From positions 1-43,934 of the forward strand of contig NZ_BPET01000053.1 in the NCBI RefSeq assembly GCF_019654915.1: a stretch of DNA of 43,934 nt. Direction: 5' to 3'. Shown piece after piece: positions 32,789 to 42,024 of this stretch. The DNA is from Shewanella sp. MBTL60-007. Its GTDB lineage: Bacteria > Pseudomonadota > Gammaproteobacteria > Enterobacterales > Shewanellaceae. Positions within the stretch are counted from its first letter, which is position 1, and each line of letters opens with the position of its first letter. Below the pieces are notes generated by a model that saw only the letters and a list, made by a program, of their open reading frames with translations, was not told the origin of the DNA and searched no databases. The position numbers were made by a program, and so were the translations under genes.

Positions 32789-34033
32789 TTACGGCAGGAT
32801 CTGCTCACCTTGCCATAACTGAGCGATTTTTTCTCGCTCACGGATGACATAGGCTTTATCACCATCCACCATCAGCTCTGCGGCACGTGGACGTGAATTA
32901 TAATTAGATGCCATGGTAAAGCCATAGGCTCCCGACGAACGCACGGCAAGGTAATCTCCAGCCTGCACATTAAGCTGACGGTCTTTACCTAAGAAATCCC
33001 CTGTCTCACACACAGGGCCGACTACGTCATAACTAAGGGTCTCACCAGCGCGTTCAATAACAGGAATGATCTTCTGCCAAGCGCTATAGAGAGACGGTCG
33101 GATTAAGTCATTCATGGCGCCGTCTACTAAGGCAAAACGCTTATCGCTGTTTTCCTTCAGATAGAGCACCTGAGTGACAAAAATGCCGGCGTTAGCGGCA
33201 ATCGCGCGTCCTGGTTCAAAAATCAATTTTAGATCGCGACCACCTAAACGCTCAAGCAGGGCAGCGGCGTACACATCTGGCTGCGGCGGAAGCTCGTCAT
33301 CATAGGTAACACCGAGTCCACCACCCACATCGAAGTGTTTAATCTCGATCCCTTGCTCGGCTAAACGATCGATTAGCGCTAGCATGCGATCCATCGCATC
33401 TAGGAAAGGTTTAATCTCTGTTAATTGGGATCCGATATGGCAATCGACACCCTTGACCTCAAGCCCTGGCAGTTCAGCGGCTCGCTTAAAGATAGCCTCG
33501 GCCTCTTCCATGGCGATGCCGAATTTATTCTCTTTAAGGCCCGTTGAAATATAAGGATGAGTCCCGGCATCGACATCTGGGTTCACTCGTAGTGATACAG
33601 GGGCAACTTTACCTAGGCGCAGTGCCACTTGGTTTAACTGCTCAAGCTCAGCGGCTGACTCTACGTTAAAGCAGTAAATACCTAAATTCAGCGCCATTTC
33701 CATCTCGGCAACTGTTTTACCCACACCCGAGAAAACGACTTTAGCAGGATCACCACCGGCCTCGATAACCCGCGATAGTTCACCACCCGAGACGATATCG
33801 AAGCCACTGCCTAAACGTGCCAGCACATTAAGTACTGCAATGTTCGAGTTTGCCTTAACCGCATAACAGATAAGGTGTGGATGTTCACCTATGGCATTAT
33901 CAAATGCATGCCAATGACGCTCAAGCGTCGCACGGGAATAGATATAGAGCGGCGTTCCATGCTGTTTAGCAAGTTCAGCTACTTGACACTGCTCCGCGTA
34001 GAGTTCATCTGCTTGATATAAAAAATGATCCAA
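32789..34033 (-). CDS. lysA: Diaminopimelate decarboxylase
   Basis: A 414-residue fold-III PLP enzyme making lysine from meso-diaminopimelate. The PLP lysine is K60 in CYAVKANSN. HIGSQL, the glycine-rich GGGLGVTY, the phosphate-binding EPGRAI, the active-site CETGDFLGKDR and the C-terminal YGFTMASNYNSRPR are all visible. It sits between lptM and dapF; in E. coli lysA is elsewhere, while in many other gammaproteobacteria the lptM-lysA-dapF order is normal. Confidence 0.97.
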   Translation of the reverse strand: MDHFLYQADELYAEQCQVAELAKQHGTPLYIYSRATLERHWHAFDNAIGEHPHLICYAVKANSNIAVLNVLARLGSGFDIVSGGELSRVIEAGGDPAKVVFSGVGKTVAEMEMALNLGIYCFNVESAAELEQLNQVALRLGKVAPVSLRVNPDVDAGTHPYISTGLKENKFGIAMEEAEAIFKRAAELPGLEVKGVDCHIGSQLTEIKPFLDAMDRMLALIDRLAEQGIEIKHFDVGGGLGVTYDDELPPQPDVYAAALLERLGGRDLKLIFEPGRAIAANAGIFVTQVLYLKENSDKRFALVDGAMNDLIRPSLYSAWQKIIPVIERAGETLSYDVVGPVCETGDFLGKDRQLNVQAGDYLAVRSSGAYGFTMASNYNSRPRAAELMVDGDKAYVIREREKIAQLWQGEQILP

Positions 34034-34038
34034 GATCT

Positions 34039-34215
34039 TTAGTCCTTTTTGCTCTGTTCGCTTTGCGTTGGCTTAGCGTCAGACACCTGCTTGTCAGCTG
34101 CCTGCTGATTAACCTCTTGCGGCGGCGCTCTAAATAACGCACTTTTCTGCCCGCAACCTAAAAGTACTAGGCTACCAAGCCCTATTAGCAAAAACAGTCT
34201 CATTTTTTTCAACAT
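34039..34215 (-). CDS. lptM: LPS-assembly lipoprotein LptM (YifL)
   Basis: A 58-residue small lipoprotein. The signal peptide MLKKMRLFLLIGLGSLVLLG is followed by the lipidated cysteine in GCGQKSALFRAPP. The CG-K-x-x-L-x-x-PP pattern fits YifL/LptM, which helps mature LptD in the outer membrane. I chose the ATG at 34215 with an AGGG site; an in-frame ATG at 34239 gives an unlikely N-terminus. It ends five bases before lysA and so heads the leftward operon. Confidence 0.83.
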   Translation of the reverse strand: MLKKMRLFLLIGLGSLVLLGCGQKSALFRAPPQEVNQQAADKQVSDAKPTQSEQSKKD

Positions 34216-34239
34216 CAGTGACCCTTGGAGCAATAACAC

Positions 34240-34624
34240 TACGGCTTGCTATCGGCTAAAATTCTTAGTCCTGATGTTTGCAGACAAGTCCGCTGTGCGT
34301 CAACCCTATAACGCATTTATATCAAGCCTTTCTTACATTAACTGCAGCTAACTAGCCGCTATATAGTCCAAGTTAACTACTGTAAATCACAACTTAACGC
34401 TGTATCGCTACGCTAAGGCAAAATAATTCAACTAATCATAATGTTCTCCCTACAACTCCCACTCTCCCTTACAAGCACTAATACATTGAAATAAAGAGAC
34501 TTTAGATAGAATAAAATGAGGCTGGCTTATTTAGCAGATGATTAACCACAAAATTAATGTGATTGGTAATCAGGCTATCGATTGGTAATATGCTGGTATT
34601 ACAAAAATCTGAGGAATAATTAGC
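34240..34624. promoter_or_regulatory. Divergent region between lptM and cyaY
   Basis: No gene is visible in these 385 bases. GATTGGTAAT occurs twice in direct orientation (34561-34570 and 34580-34589) shortly before cyaY, and ATTAATGTGATTGG lies beside it. The segment from 34260 to 34400 holds only short A/T-rich stretches. Both promoters must be here but none is clear enough to place. Confidence 0.45.
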
Positions 34625-34954
34625 ATGGCAATGACAGATTTCGAATTTCACCAATTGGTTGATGAAATATTTCAAACAATTGATAACGCGATAGAAGTGC
34701 TTATCGAAGAGCAAGATGCGGATGTCGATGTTGATGGCTCAGGCAATGTGCTGCAGTTGGAGTTTGACGGTACCTCTAAGATCGTAATCAATAAGCAGGA
34801 GCCACTACATGAAATTTGGTTGGCGACACAATTTGGTGGATACCATTTTGGCTATGTTGATGGTAAGTGGATGGATGAGCGTAACGGTAATGAGTTTATG
34901 CCATTTCTCATCGAGTCAATCTACAAGCAAAGCGGCTTAAAATTAGATATTTAA
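34625..34954 (+). CDS. cyaY: Frataxin-like iron donor CyaY
   Basis: A 109-residue bacterial frataxin. An acidic N-terminal helix (EFHQLVDEIFQTIDNAIE, then EEQDADVDVD) is followed by beta-strands with the family signature VINKQEPLHEIWLATQFGG and YHFGYVDGKW. The length matches E. coli CyaY (106). It modulates iron delivery and Fe-S assembly at IscS. It ends at a strong hairpin shared with the convergent cyaA gene, the same neighbourhood as in E. coli. Confidence 0.96.
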   Translation: MAMTDFEFHQLVDEIFQTIDNAIEVLIEEQDADVDVDGSGNVLQLEFDGTSKIVINKQEPLHEIWLATQFGGYHFGYVDGKWMDERNGNEFMPFLIESIYKQSGLKLDI

Positions 34955-34970
34955 TCTTGTGCTGCCAATG

Positions 34971-34996
34971 AAATGAGGAGGAAACTCCTCATTTAG
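34971..34996. terminator. Hairpin terminator between cyaY and cyaA
   Basis: A perfect 10-bp stem (AAATGAGGAG / CTCCTCATTT) closes on a GAAA tetraloop. The A/T-rich base of the stem can serve both directions, though the U-tracts are short. Confidence 0.72.
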
Positions 34997-35039
34997 CAAT
35001 TCTCAATACTACCGTCTTTAACATTCTCAGCGCTTCGGC

Positions 35040-37463
35040 TTAAAAATCGACTTCGTAGGCCTCGATACTCACGCCAAAAGGCACTGCCGTTAGCACCCCC
35101 TTAACGCGATCCAGCATAAAGAACTGCGGTAAGTTAAAATTCTCCCGAGTCAGCTGTGGATCCTCAAATGTATGAAAGTGACTCAGTTGATTGACTAATG
35201 CATTCACATCTATGCCCTCTTGCACATAGTGGTTCAGCTCATTCATCTCATCCAAGATAAACACATCGAGACCTTGTTTTCTTTGGCGCAAGAAATATTG
35301 AATAGCCCCCTTAGCCGCATAGTCTTGGATCACCGCTGGCAGTTTAGAAAAAGGCTCATCACCTAAGGTTGGCCTAGGCAATTCCAATAGTTTGCGCTGA
35401 GAGAGTTGTTGATAAAAAGACTTAGCATCACTTAAATTTTCGTAATGCATGCCACGGTTATTAAAAAACAGCCCATAGCGTAGCCTTCCGACCTGCAATG
35501 CATAGCCTAAAGTCATTGAGCTTTGGGCCTGTCGACTCAGACGTACCGCCCGATATAATAAATCCTTCACAGTCCGCTCCGTCTGTGAACGTAATTTACT
35601 TGAGCAGCTAATCACCTCGACCGAGACCCTAGCACTCGCACGCTTCATCCCTGGAGTGACAAACGACAGCGCATCCAAGATACTCTTCTCTCCCTCAAAA
35701 TGATGGCAATGCCACTCCCCCCAACTATTGAGACTGATCACATCGATAGAGTCCACCATATTCTGGTGACGTCGACCAATGGAGAACACATTACTGTTCA
35801 TATAGTCGACCATGATATCTTGCCCTGCCCAGCTCTCTGTCGGATCATTATTAAAGTTAAGCAGAAACACTAACTTACGGAAATGCCAAGGCTGATACAG
35901 CGCCATCTTAGACACCTTGACCGACTCATTTACAATCAGTCCATCGAGTCGATTTGCCGCGTGGGTCAAATAGATGGATTTACGCTTACTCTGACGTACT
36001 TCAAACCAACGGGTTTTATCATCAGCCACTCCATTAAGGCTGGCCCAAACCAAGAGTTTAGCCTTACTCTTAGAGTGAAATACCGAGCTGTGCTCGAGAA
36101 AATTTCTGGGATTAGGCGAGCAGCGATACAGATAGTAATGCTCATCCTGAGTGCTGTAGATCACCGACAGATATGGTTCTAAAATAGAGCGACTCCAAAG
36201 GGAGTTAAGCCGCATGATCTGGTGAGCATCCTCACTAAAATAAGTGTGTAATTTGCGGGTGAGTAACCCAAGCTCAGAAATCCGCAGACTTTCGCTTAAA
36301 CGATGGGTCGAGGCAAATTGCAATAAGGTACGATAGCTGCCTAGCATCAACTCATTGAGCTGCTCGTTAAACCACTGCAATTGACCACAGTGCCAATCTT
36401 CACAGTTATCTAAGGTTTTGAGTAAGCTTTCAGACCAGTTCCAGTTACTCACCAGCTTTTTCATCTTGTAGTAACGCCAGTCGACAGCTTTGTCACTCTG
36501 ACTTAGCTTTACGCCACACTTTAGATAGAAGCAACGACGAGCAATTTCAAGCCTGCGTCTGTCACCGCGACCTAACAGATAGGACTCTATCGATTCATAA
36601 AGTAGGTAATAGGCATCATTGTTGGAAGAAAAATCGCCTTGCAAGGTGCGTTGCCAAATTCGCTCACTCACCAAACGGGTATGAGGATACTCACTGGCGT
36701 AAGCTTCAAGAAGTAGCACTTTTAATAGTGCCTTATGGGGTTTTTCAACTCCCTTATATAACTGCCAAAGTGAGGCACCGAAATACTCACTGGCTGGCAA
36801 CGCGCTTGCATCACCTAAGGATAGTAACTTTGAAGACTTGTCAGCATTGGGCCACCATGCAATAGGCTTGCCCGCTAAGCGAAACTGGCTACGATAAAAC
36901 TCCTCGAGTAATAACCAGTGCTGAGCACTACCGCTGTGCTCGTGTCCCATGCAGTTATAGGGATCGACTTGTTCGGTTTGCCCTTTAATAAACTGATCCG
37001 GATGCACAAGATAGATATTGACTTCAAAATCGAACTTGGCAAACCACTGGCTCAGTAAGACAGCCTTACTTGCCAGTAATTCGCATTGATTCTTGCTTAA
37101 TAAATCACTATGAACCAGCCAAACATCGACATCACTTTGGGGGTTTTGTCCAAAGCTGGCGGTACTGCCCATGCTATAAACTCCCTCGATTAAGGGAATA
37201 TCGGCAGTGTCTGCAATAGATAGATCTATCTCAAGGGTTTCACAGGCATAAGTTGTATCAGCCTCGATATGGTAATCCACAACCCCACTTGGAGTGAAAG
37301 GGCCATTATAGCCAGGTAGCTTAGGGGCATGGTAATGCAAGAAAACAGGGATAAGCCGAAGAAGATGACGCTTTAATGGCGACAGCAATGCTATCGCTCT
37401 GGCGTACCTGATTATGTCTAATCGCTCGGCGGCATGCTGAAGCTTATCAAGCTCTTCTGACAA
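35040..37463 (-). CDS. cyaA: Class I adenylate cyclase
   Basis: An 807-residue enzyme, somewhat shorter than E. coli CyaA (848). The nucleotidyltransferase-like catalytic site is GSTASFGQNPQSDVDVW with D111 and D113. A long C-terminal regulatory half follows. The start codon is UUG at 37463, placed six bases after a strong AAGGTGG site; no better ATG exists nearby. UUG starts are also known for E. coli cyaA, where they limit synthesis. It makes cAMP for CRP. The shared upstream region with hemC carries a near-perfect CRP site. Confidence 0.95.
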   Translation of the reverse strand: MSEELDKLQHAAERLDIIRYARAIALLSPLKRHLLRLIPVFLHYHAPKLPGYNGPFTPSGVVDYHIEADTTYACETLEIDLSIADTADIPLIEGVYSMGSTASFGQNPQSDVDVWLVHSDLLSKNQCELLASKAVLLSQWFAKFDFEVNIYLVHPDQFIKGQTEQVDPYNCMGHEHSGSAQHWLLLEEFYRSQFRLAGKPIAWWPNADKSSKLLSLGDASALPASEYFGASLWQLYKGVEKPHKALLKVLLLEAYASEYPHTRLVSERIWQRTLQGDFSSNNDAYYLLYESIESYLLGRGDRRRLEIARRCFYLKCGVKLSQSDKAVDWRYYKMKKLVSNWNWSESLLKTLDNCEDWHCGQLQWFNEQLNELMLGSYRTLLQFASTHRLSESLRISELGLLTRKLHTYFSEDAHQIMRLNSLWSRSILEPYLSVIYSTQDEHYYLYRCSPNPRNFLEHSSVFHSKSKAKLLVWASLNGVADDKTRWFEVRQSKRKSIYLTHAANRLDGLIVNESVKVSKMALYQPWHFRKLVFLLNFNNDPTESWAGQDIMVDYMNSNVFSIGRRHQNMVDSIDVISLNSWGEWHCHHFEGEKSILDALSFVTPGMKRASARVSVEVISCSSKLRSQTERTVKDLLYRAVRLSRQAQSSMTLGYALQVGRLRYGLFFNNRGMHYENLSDAKSFYQQLSQRKLLELPRPTLGDEPFSKLPAVIQDYAAKGAIQYFLRQRKQGLDVFILDEMNELNHYVQEGIDVNALVNQLSHFHTFEDPQLTRENFNLPQFFMLDRVKGVLTAVPFGVSIEAYEVDF

Positions 37464-37533
37464 ATTATTCCACCTTAGAAAGATAAATCACTCACCCCTA
37501 ATGTATACGTCAAACCGATTGGCAGCAAGCTAT

Positions 37534-37549
37534 TGTGATCACGATCACA
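37534..37549. promoter_or_regulatory. CRP binding site between cyaA and hemC
   Basis: TGTGA-TCACGA-TCACA matches all ten core positions of the CRP consensus. It lies 71 bases before the cyaA start codon and 115 before hemC. In E. coli CRP represses cyaA from such a site, a negative feedback on cAMP; the same is likely here. Confidence 0.85.
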
Positions 37550-37663
37550 CTTATTATCAATTTAGAATAGGGTAGACTTCAAAGAATCGGCAGCAGAGCG
37601 TTACATCTGTAATCGGGCAGTGTTAGCATTGACGCAAATAAGTTCTAAGATGGAATATCGTGC

Positions 37664-38596
37664 ATGTCTCAAAATCTGATCCGTATCGCAACACGTAAGA
37701 GCCCTCTTGCCATGTGGCAAGCCGAATTTGTGAAAGCTGAACTGGAAAAAATCCACGAAGGCCTCACAGTTGAATTGCTACCAATGAGCACTAAAGGTGA
37801 CATCATCTTAGATACGCCCCTAGCCAAAGTAGGCGGTAAAGGCTTGTTTGTTAAAGAACTAGAAGTCGCAATGCTAGAAGGCCAAGCGGATATCGCGGTT
37901 CACTCGATGAAAGATGTACCAGTTGAGTTCCCTGAAGGTCTGGGTCTTGAAGTGATCTGTGAGCGTGAAGATCCACGTGATGCATTCGTGTCGAATACCT
38001 ATAAGACGCTCGAAGACTTGCCACAAGGCGCAGTCGTCGGTACTTCGAGTCTGCGTCGTCAGTGCCAAATTCGCGCCGCACGTCCAGATCTTGTTATCAA
38101 AGATCTGCGTGGTAATGTTGGCACCCGTCTAGCAAAACTTGATGCTGGTAACTATGATGCCATCATTCTTGCGGCAGCGGGTCTTAAGCGCCTAAAACTT
38201 GAAGAAAGAATCGCTAGCTTTATCTCTGCAGAACAATCACTACCAGCAAACGGCCAAGGCGCTGTAGGTATCGAGTGCCGTACTGATGATGCTCGTGTTA
38301 AAGCACTACTTGCACCACTTGAGCATGCAGAAACCCGTATGCGTGTTATTGCAGAACGTGCGATGAACACCCGCCTTGAAGGTGGTTGTCAGGTACCAAT
38401 CGGTGCTTATGCTGAAATCGACGGCGACACATTAAAACTTCGCGGTCTAGTGGGTAACCCTGATGGTAGCCAAATCATCACTGGCACAACCTCTGGTAGC
38501 ACTGCCGATGCAGAGAAGCTAGGCGTTGCACTAGCGGAAGAGCTACTAAGCAAGGGTGCTAAAACCATTCTTGACGCTGTTTACGCGAACGCGTAA
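37664..38596 (+). CDS. hemC: Porphobilinogen deaminase (hydroxymethylbilane synthase)
   Basis: A 310-residue enzyme that joins four porphobilinogens. Visible motifs are IATRKSPLAMWQA, KGLFVKELE, HSMKDVP, GTSSLRRQ and the cofactor-binding cysteine C242 in RLEGGCQVP, at the same number as in E. coli. It is first of hemC-hemD-hemX-hemY, divergent from cyaA, as in E. coli. Confidence 0.98.
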   Translation: MSQNLIRIATRKSPLAMWQAEFVKAELEKIHEGLTVELLPMSTKGDIILDTPLAKVGGKGLFVKELEVAMLEGQADIAVHSMKDVPVEFPEGLGLEVICEREDPRDAFVSNTYKTLEDLPQGAVVGTSSLRRQCQIRAARPDLVIKDLRGNVGTRLAKLDAGNYDAIILAAAGLKRLKLEERIASFISAEQSLPANGQGAVGIECRTDDARVKALLAPLEHAETRMRVIAERAMNTRLEGGCQVPIGAYAEIDGDTLKLRGLVGNPDGSQIITGTTSGSTADAEKLGVALAEELLSKGAKTILDAVYANA

Positions 38597-38603
38597 CACC
38601 TAG

Positions 38604-39335
38604 ATGAAAGTCTTACTGACGCGCCCAGAAGGGCGCAATCAGTTGATGGCAGAGGCGTTGACTCAACGCAACGTCTCTTACTTCATCACGCCCCTACTTA
38701 ACGTTCAGCCCACCTCTAATCTTAATGCTAACCAAATAGATACTCTGCTCAATCGAGCCGACATTATCATTTTTATTAGCACCAATGCCGTTGCCTTTGC
38801 GACTCAAGCAATCGATAACCAATGGCCTAGTTCGGCACAATATTTTGCCGTCGGCGATGCCACGCATGCCGCACTAAAACAACTGGGCATTGATGCCCTA
38901 AAAGCACCAGAAGATTGCCAACAAACGGAAGGATTATTGACCCTCCCCACATTAGCCGATGTGACAGGCAATCAAGTCATTATTGTCAGAGGTCAAGGCG
39001 GCAGGGAAGATTTGGCCACTGAGCTTATCAATAGAGGTGCCCAGCTTAGCTATTGGGAAGTCTACAAACGGGGTTGCCCAACGCTTGATAGCGCAACGCT
39101 TTGTCAACAATGGCAAAGCTTTGGTATTGACACTATTATCATTACCAGCGGTGAAATACTCGATAACCTAGTTAAAACAGTGCCAAAAGAGCTATTTGCT
39201 TGGCTGCAAACTTGTCATATTATAGTCCCTAGCCCCCGAGTATTTGAAAAGGCAAAGGCCTATGGTCTTATGCATGTCAGCAATGCGACGGCCGCTAACA
39301 CTAATGCCATGTTAGCTGCACTATCTTTAAATTAG
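38604..39335 (+). CDS. hemD: Uroporphyrinogen-III synthase
   Basis: A 243-residue two-domain protein with the weakly conserved sequence typical of HemD: VLLTRPEGRN at the start, FISTNAVAFA, QVIIVRGQGGREDLA and the ending IVPSPRVFEKAKAYG. It closes hydroxymethylbilane to uroporphyrinogen III. Seven bases separate it from hemC. Position in the hem operon confirms the weak motif evidence. Confidence 0.93.
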   Translation: MKVLLTRPEGRNQLMAEALTQRNVSYFITPLLNVQPTSNLNANQIDTLLNRADIIIFISTNAVAFATQAIDNQWPSSAQYFAVGDATHAALKQLGIDALKAPEDCQQTEGLLTLPTLADVTGNQVIIVRGQGGREDLATELINRGAQLSYWEVYKRGCPTLDSATLCQQWQSFGIDTIIITSGEILDNLVKTVPKELFAWLQTCHIIVPSPRVFEKAKAYGLMHVSNATAANTNAMLAALSLN

Positions 39336-39397
39336 TTCGCGCTGACCTAGGTTCATACTCGCTATCACCGCAGCATCTAGCTTTCAAGGACTGTTTA

Positions 39398-40576
39398 ATG
39401 GAAACCAAGAACACTGACGCCAGCGCTTCAGAGCCAACAACTGAGCAAACTGTGGCGGCGCAGCCAGTTATCGACACTCAGTCAGAGTCACCTACTGCCT
39501 CTAACGAAAGCCCTGACTCTCATCAAAGCGCCGAGCAAGCACCGTCAGCTCAGAATAAGCCCACGCCTTGGGGGCTTATCTTTACCCTATTCCTATTGCT
39601 GCTACTGACTTTTGCGACCACAGCCGGCGGCTATTACCTCTTTCAACAGCTGCAAACTCAACGAGCTGAAACAGTTGAGCTACAGCAAGAGCTAAATCGT
39701 ACGTTACAAACAGTATTAGTTGAACCGAATCAGCGCATCACTTCTCTTGAGCAGCAACAGAACCAATTTAAATCGAGCGTTGATTTAGCTATGGCGCGAA
39801 CACTCGAACAACAAACTCAGCTTGAAGAACGCGTATCGATTATCGCCCAGCGTAATCCAAACCACTGGCGCGCTGAAGAGGCAAAGTATCTCGTTAGGCT
39901 TGCAGGGCAGAAGCTCTGGTTAGAGAAAGATCCAAGTACTGCTACTAGCCTGTTAAAGGCGGCTGACGAGCGCATTAAATCGATGCGAGATCCCTCTTTA
40001 ATGCCTTTAAGAAAGGCTCTTTCGAAAGATATTGCTGCCGTCTCGGCGGTTAAGAACACAGATATTTCGGGTACCGTGCTCACCTTAGATACCATCATAG
40101 ATAGTTTAGATAAACTGCCTTTGAATCGAGCCGAAACGCACTTTTCGGCCGATGAACTCGCCGATACAGAAGTGAGCGATTCAATCGGTGACTGGCAGTC
40201 TAATCTAGCGAAATCATGGCAGGCATTGATCGATGACTTCGTCATCGTCAGAAAGCGCACTACAGATGCTGCACCTCTGCTTGAGCCCGACCAACAATGG
40301 TACTTAGTCGAGAATACCCGTAATAAACTACTACAGGCTCAACTAGCACTTTATCGTCAAGATCAGGTTAATTATCGTAACTCTATCAAGCTGGCGAGAA
40401 AGTGGATCTATCAATACTTTGATCTTAAAGATCAGCTAACCATAGATACGCTTGCAACGCTAGATGCGTTAGAGACATTAAAAATTCAAACAACCAGCAT
40501 TGACCGCTTCGAAGCGTCTAACCTACTGAATCAATTAGTCACCTACGGCAACTTGATGACAGAGGAGACGCAGTAA
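39398..40576 (+). CDS. hemX: HemX-family membrane protein
   Basis: A 392-residue protein, same length as E. coli HemX (393). The N-terminal 50 residues are low-complexity Glu/Ser/Thr/Ala, followed by one membrane segment (about 58-80, LIFTLFLLLLLTFATTAGGY). A large coiled-coil periplasmic-type domain follows (QRAETVELQQELNRTLQT onward). It is often annotated as a uroporphyrinogen methyltransferase, but no SAM-binding motif is visible; its true role is not established. The last codon overlaps hemY (TAATG). Confidence 0.92.
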   Translation: METKNTDASASEPTTEQTVAAQPVIDTQSESPTASNESPDSHQSAEQAPSAQNKPTPWGLIFTLFLLLLLTFATTAGGYYLFQQLQTQRAETVELQQELNRTLQTVLVEPNQRITSLEQQQNQFKSSVDLAMARTLEQQTQLEERVSIIAQRNPNHWRAEEAKYLVRLAGQKLWLEKDPSTATSLLKAADERIKSMRDPSLMPLRKALSKDIAAVSAVKNTDISGTVLTLDTIIDSLDKLPLNRAETHFSADELADTEVSDSIGDWQSNLAKSWQALIDDFVIVRKRTTDAAPLLEPDQQWYLVENTRNKLLQAQLALYRQDQVNYRNSIKLARKWIYQYFDLKDQLTIDTLATLDALETLKIQTTSIDRFEASNLLNQLVTYGNLMTEETQ

Positions 40577-41745
40577 TGGTTAGAGCTCTCGTCTATCTGA
40601 TTATCATCTTGCTCGGGCTATGTATTAGTCCATTTCTTGTCGGCAGCAAAGGTTATCTGTACCTCGCAATTGGCGACTACCAAGTCGAAACCAGCATCGT
40701 ATTTGCCGTAATTGCACTCATCATCTTTTATAGTTTATTGCAGCTAGTTGAGTTTGTTGTCGTCTGGCTTTTTAACATGGTACTCAGCAGTCGCTACCTC
40801 CCTGAAAGATGGCGTAAAAAAGCAGCGAGAAAACACACCTTGCTTGGCGCGCTCGCGTTAGCAGAAGAAGATTGGCCAGCAGCAGAGAAAGCCATGGCCA
40901 AAGGAGCTGAGAAAGGTGAAATTCCAGCTCTGAATCTATTCGCTGCCGCTCGAGCAGCGCATCATCAGAACGACATCCAGGCTCGTGATGAATACTTAGC
41001 GAAGGCGCAACTCGAACCATTAGCTGAGAAAGCGGTGCGCACCACCCGTACACGCTATCTATTGCAGCAAGGTGACTTAGCCGCTGCGAGAGAAGAATTA
41101 AATAAGCTCAACCCAACCAGCAAGAGTAAGTTGCCGGTGCTCAAGCTAGCCATTGAGCTGTACCAAGATCAACAGGATTGGCAGGCACTTAAGCTACTGC
41201 TACCTATCGTGAATAAAAAACATGTTTTAACCGATGAAGCATTTCAAGCCTTATCCCTTAAAACCAATATGGCGCTGTTAACTGAAGCGAGCAAAACTAA
41301 CGATCAGGAGCTAGAGAAATGCTGGCATTGGCTAAGCCGAGCCGAGAGAAAACAAGCTGAGTATATTGCACAATATGCCATTGGCCTAAGCCGCTTCGAA
41401 CGAAAAGATGACGCGATAAAAATGCTTCTCAAACAGGTAAAAACATCACCAAGCGCATCTATTTTTGAAGCCTTAGCTGAAGTCTTAACGCCGACAGATG
41501 TGGAAGCGAAAAAGCAGTTATTAGCATTAGAATCCCAGTATGAGAATAATCTCGACTACCAAGTCTGTTTAGCCAAGCTGTATCAACAAAACCATGATTA
41601 CCACCAAGCTAAAATCTGGTGGCAGAAGGCTTGTTACCTAAAAGATGACGTATCCAGTTTGCATGCACTAGCCGATGCCCAAGAGCATTTAGGCGAACTT
41701 AACAGAGCACTGCAAACCAGACGTAATGCGGCTAAACTTATTTAA
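40576..41745 (+). CDS. hemY: HemY-family protein with TPR repeats
   Basis: A 389-residue protein with two N-terminal membrane helices (about 4-22 and 39-64). The HemY N-domain WRKKAARKHTLLGALALAEEDW follows, then tetratricopeptide-like helical repeats to the end. It is not related to the Bacillus HemY oxidase. Its function in heme metabolism is unproven; it is coupled to hemX by a TAATG overlap and closes the operon before a strong terminator. Confidence 0.92.
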   Translation: MVRALVYLIIILLGLCISPFLVGSKGYLYLAIGDYQVETSIVFAVIALIIFYSLLQLVEFVVVWLFNMVLSSRYLPERWRKKAARKHTLLGALALAEEDWPAAEKAMAKGAEKGEIPALNLFAAARAAHHQNDIQARDEYLAKAQLEPLAEKAVRTTRTRYLLQQGDLAAAREELNKLNPTSKSKLPVLKLAIELYQDQQDWQALKLLLPIVNKKHVLTDEAFQALSLKTNMALLTEASKTNDQELEKCWHWLSRAERKQAEYIAQYAIGLSRFERKDDAIKMLLKQVKTSPSASIFEALAEVLTPTDVEAKKQLLALESQYENNLDYQVCLAKLYQQNHDYHQAKIWWQKACYLKDDVSSLHALADAQEHLGELNRALQTRRNAAKLI

Positions 41746-41763
41746 CACTTATACCTTTTTTAA

Positions 41764-41795
41764 CTAAAGGTCGCCATTTTGGCGACCTTTTTTTA
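41764..41795 (+). terminator. Rho-independent terminator of the hem operon
   Basis: The stem AAAGGTCGCCA / TGGCGACCTTT has a 3-base loop and is followed by a T-run, 20 bases after the hemY stop. Confidence 0.92.
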
Positions 41796-42024
41796 TTTAG
41801 CTAAAACGGCCATACATTCAGCCCAAGCCTAAACTATTGATTACATTTCTGATCATAGAGCGATGCTCAAAGTTAACTTAATTATCCTCCTAGAACTTGA
41901 CTTACCTGAATTTGACAACAGTTCACATCAGTTCAAAATTCATACTGCATGTACCTAAAATAATGACTAACGAAGTACAGCTAATCCTTTAATTAACTCA
42001 TGGATGAGCAAGTTAGAGCACTTT
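41796..42024 (+). promoter_or_regulatory. Upstream region of the adhesin gene
   Basis: No gene is visible. A perfect -35 TTGACA (41912-41917) has only a poor -10 (AAAATT) at the right distance. CAGTTCA occurs twice ten bases apart (41919-41925 and 41929-41935), a spacing of one helical turn that suits a regulator site. Both readings are tentative. Confidence 0.35.

Noticed and set aside
34502..34714. 70-codon leftward frame overlapping the cyaY start
   Set aside because: Overlaps a well-supported gene, has no ribosome site and no recognisable content.
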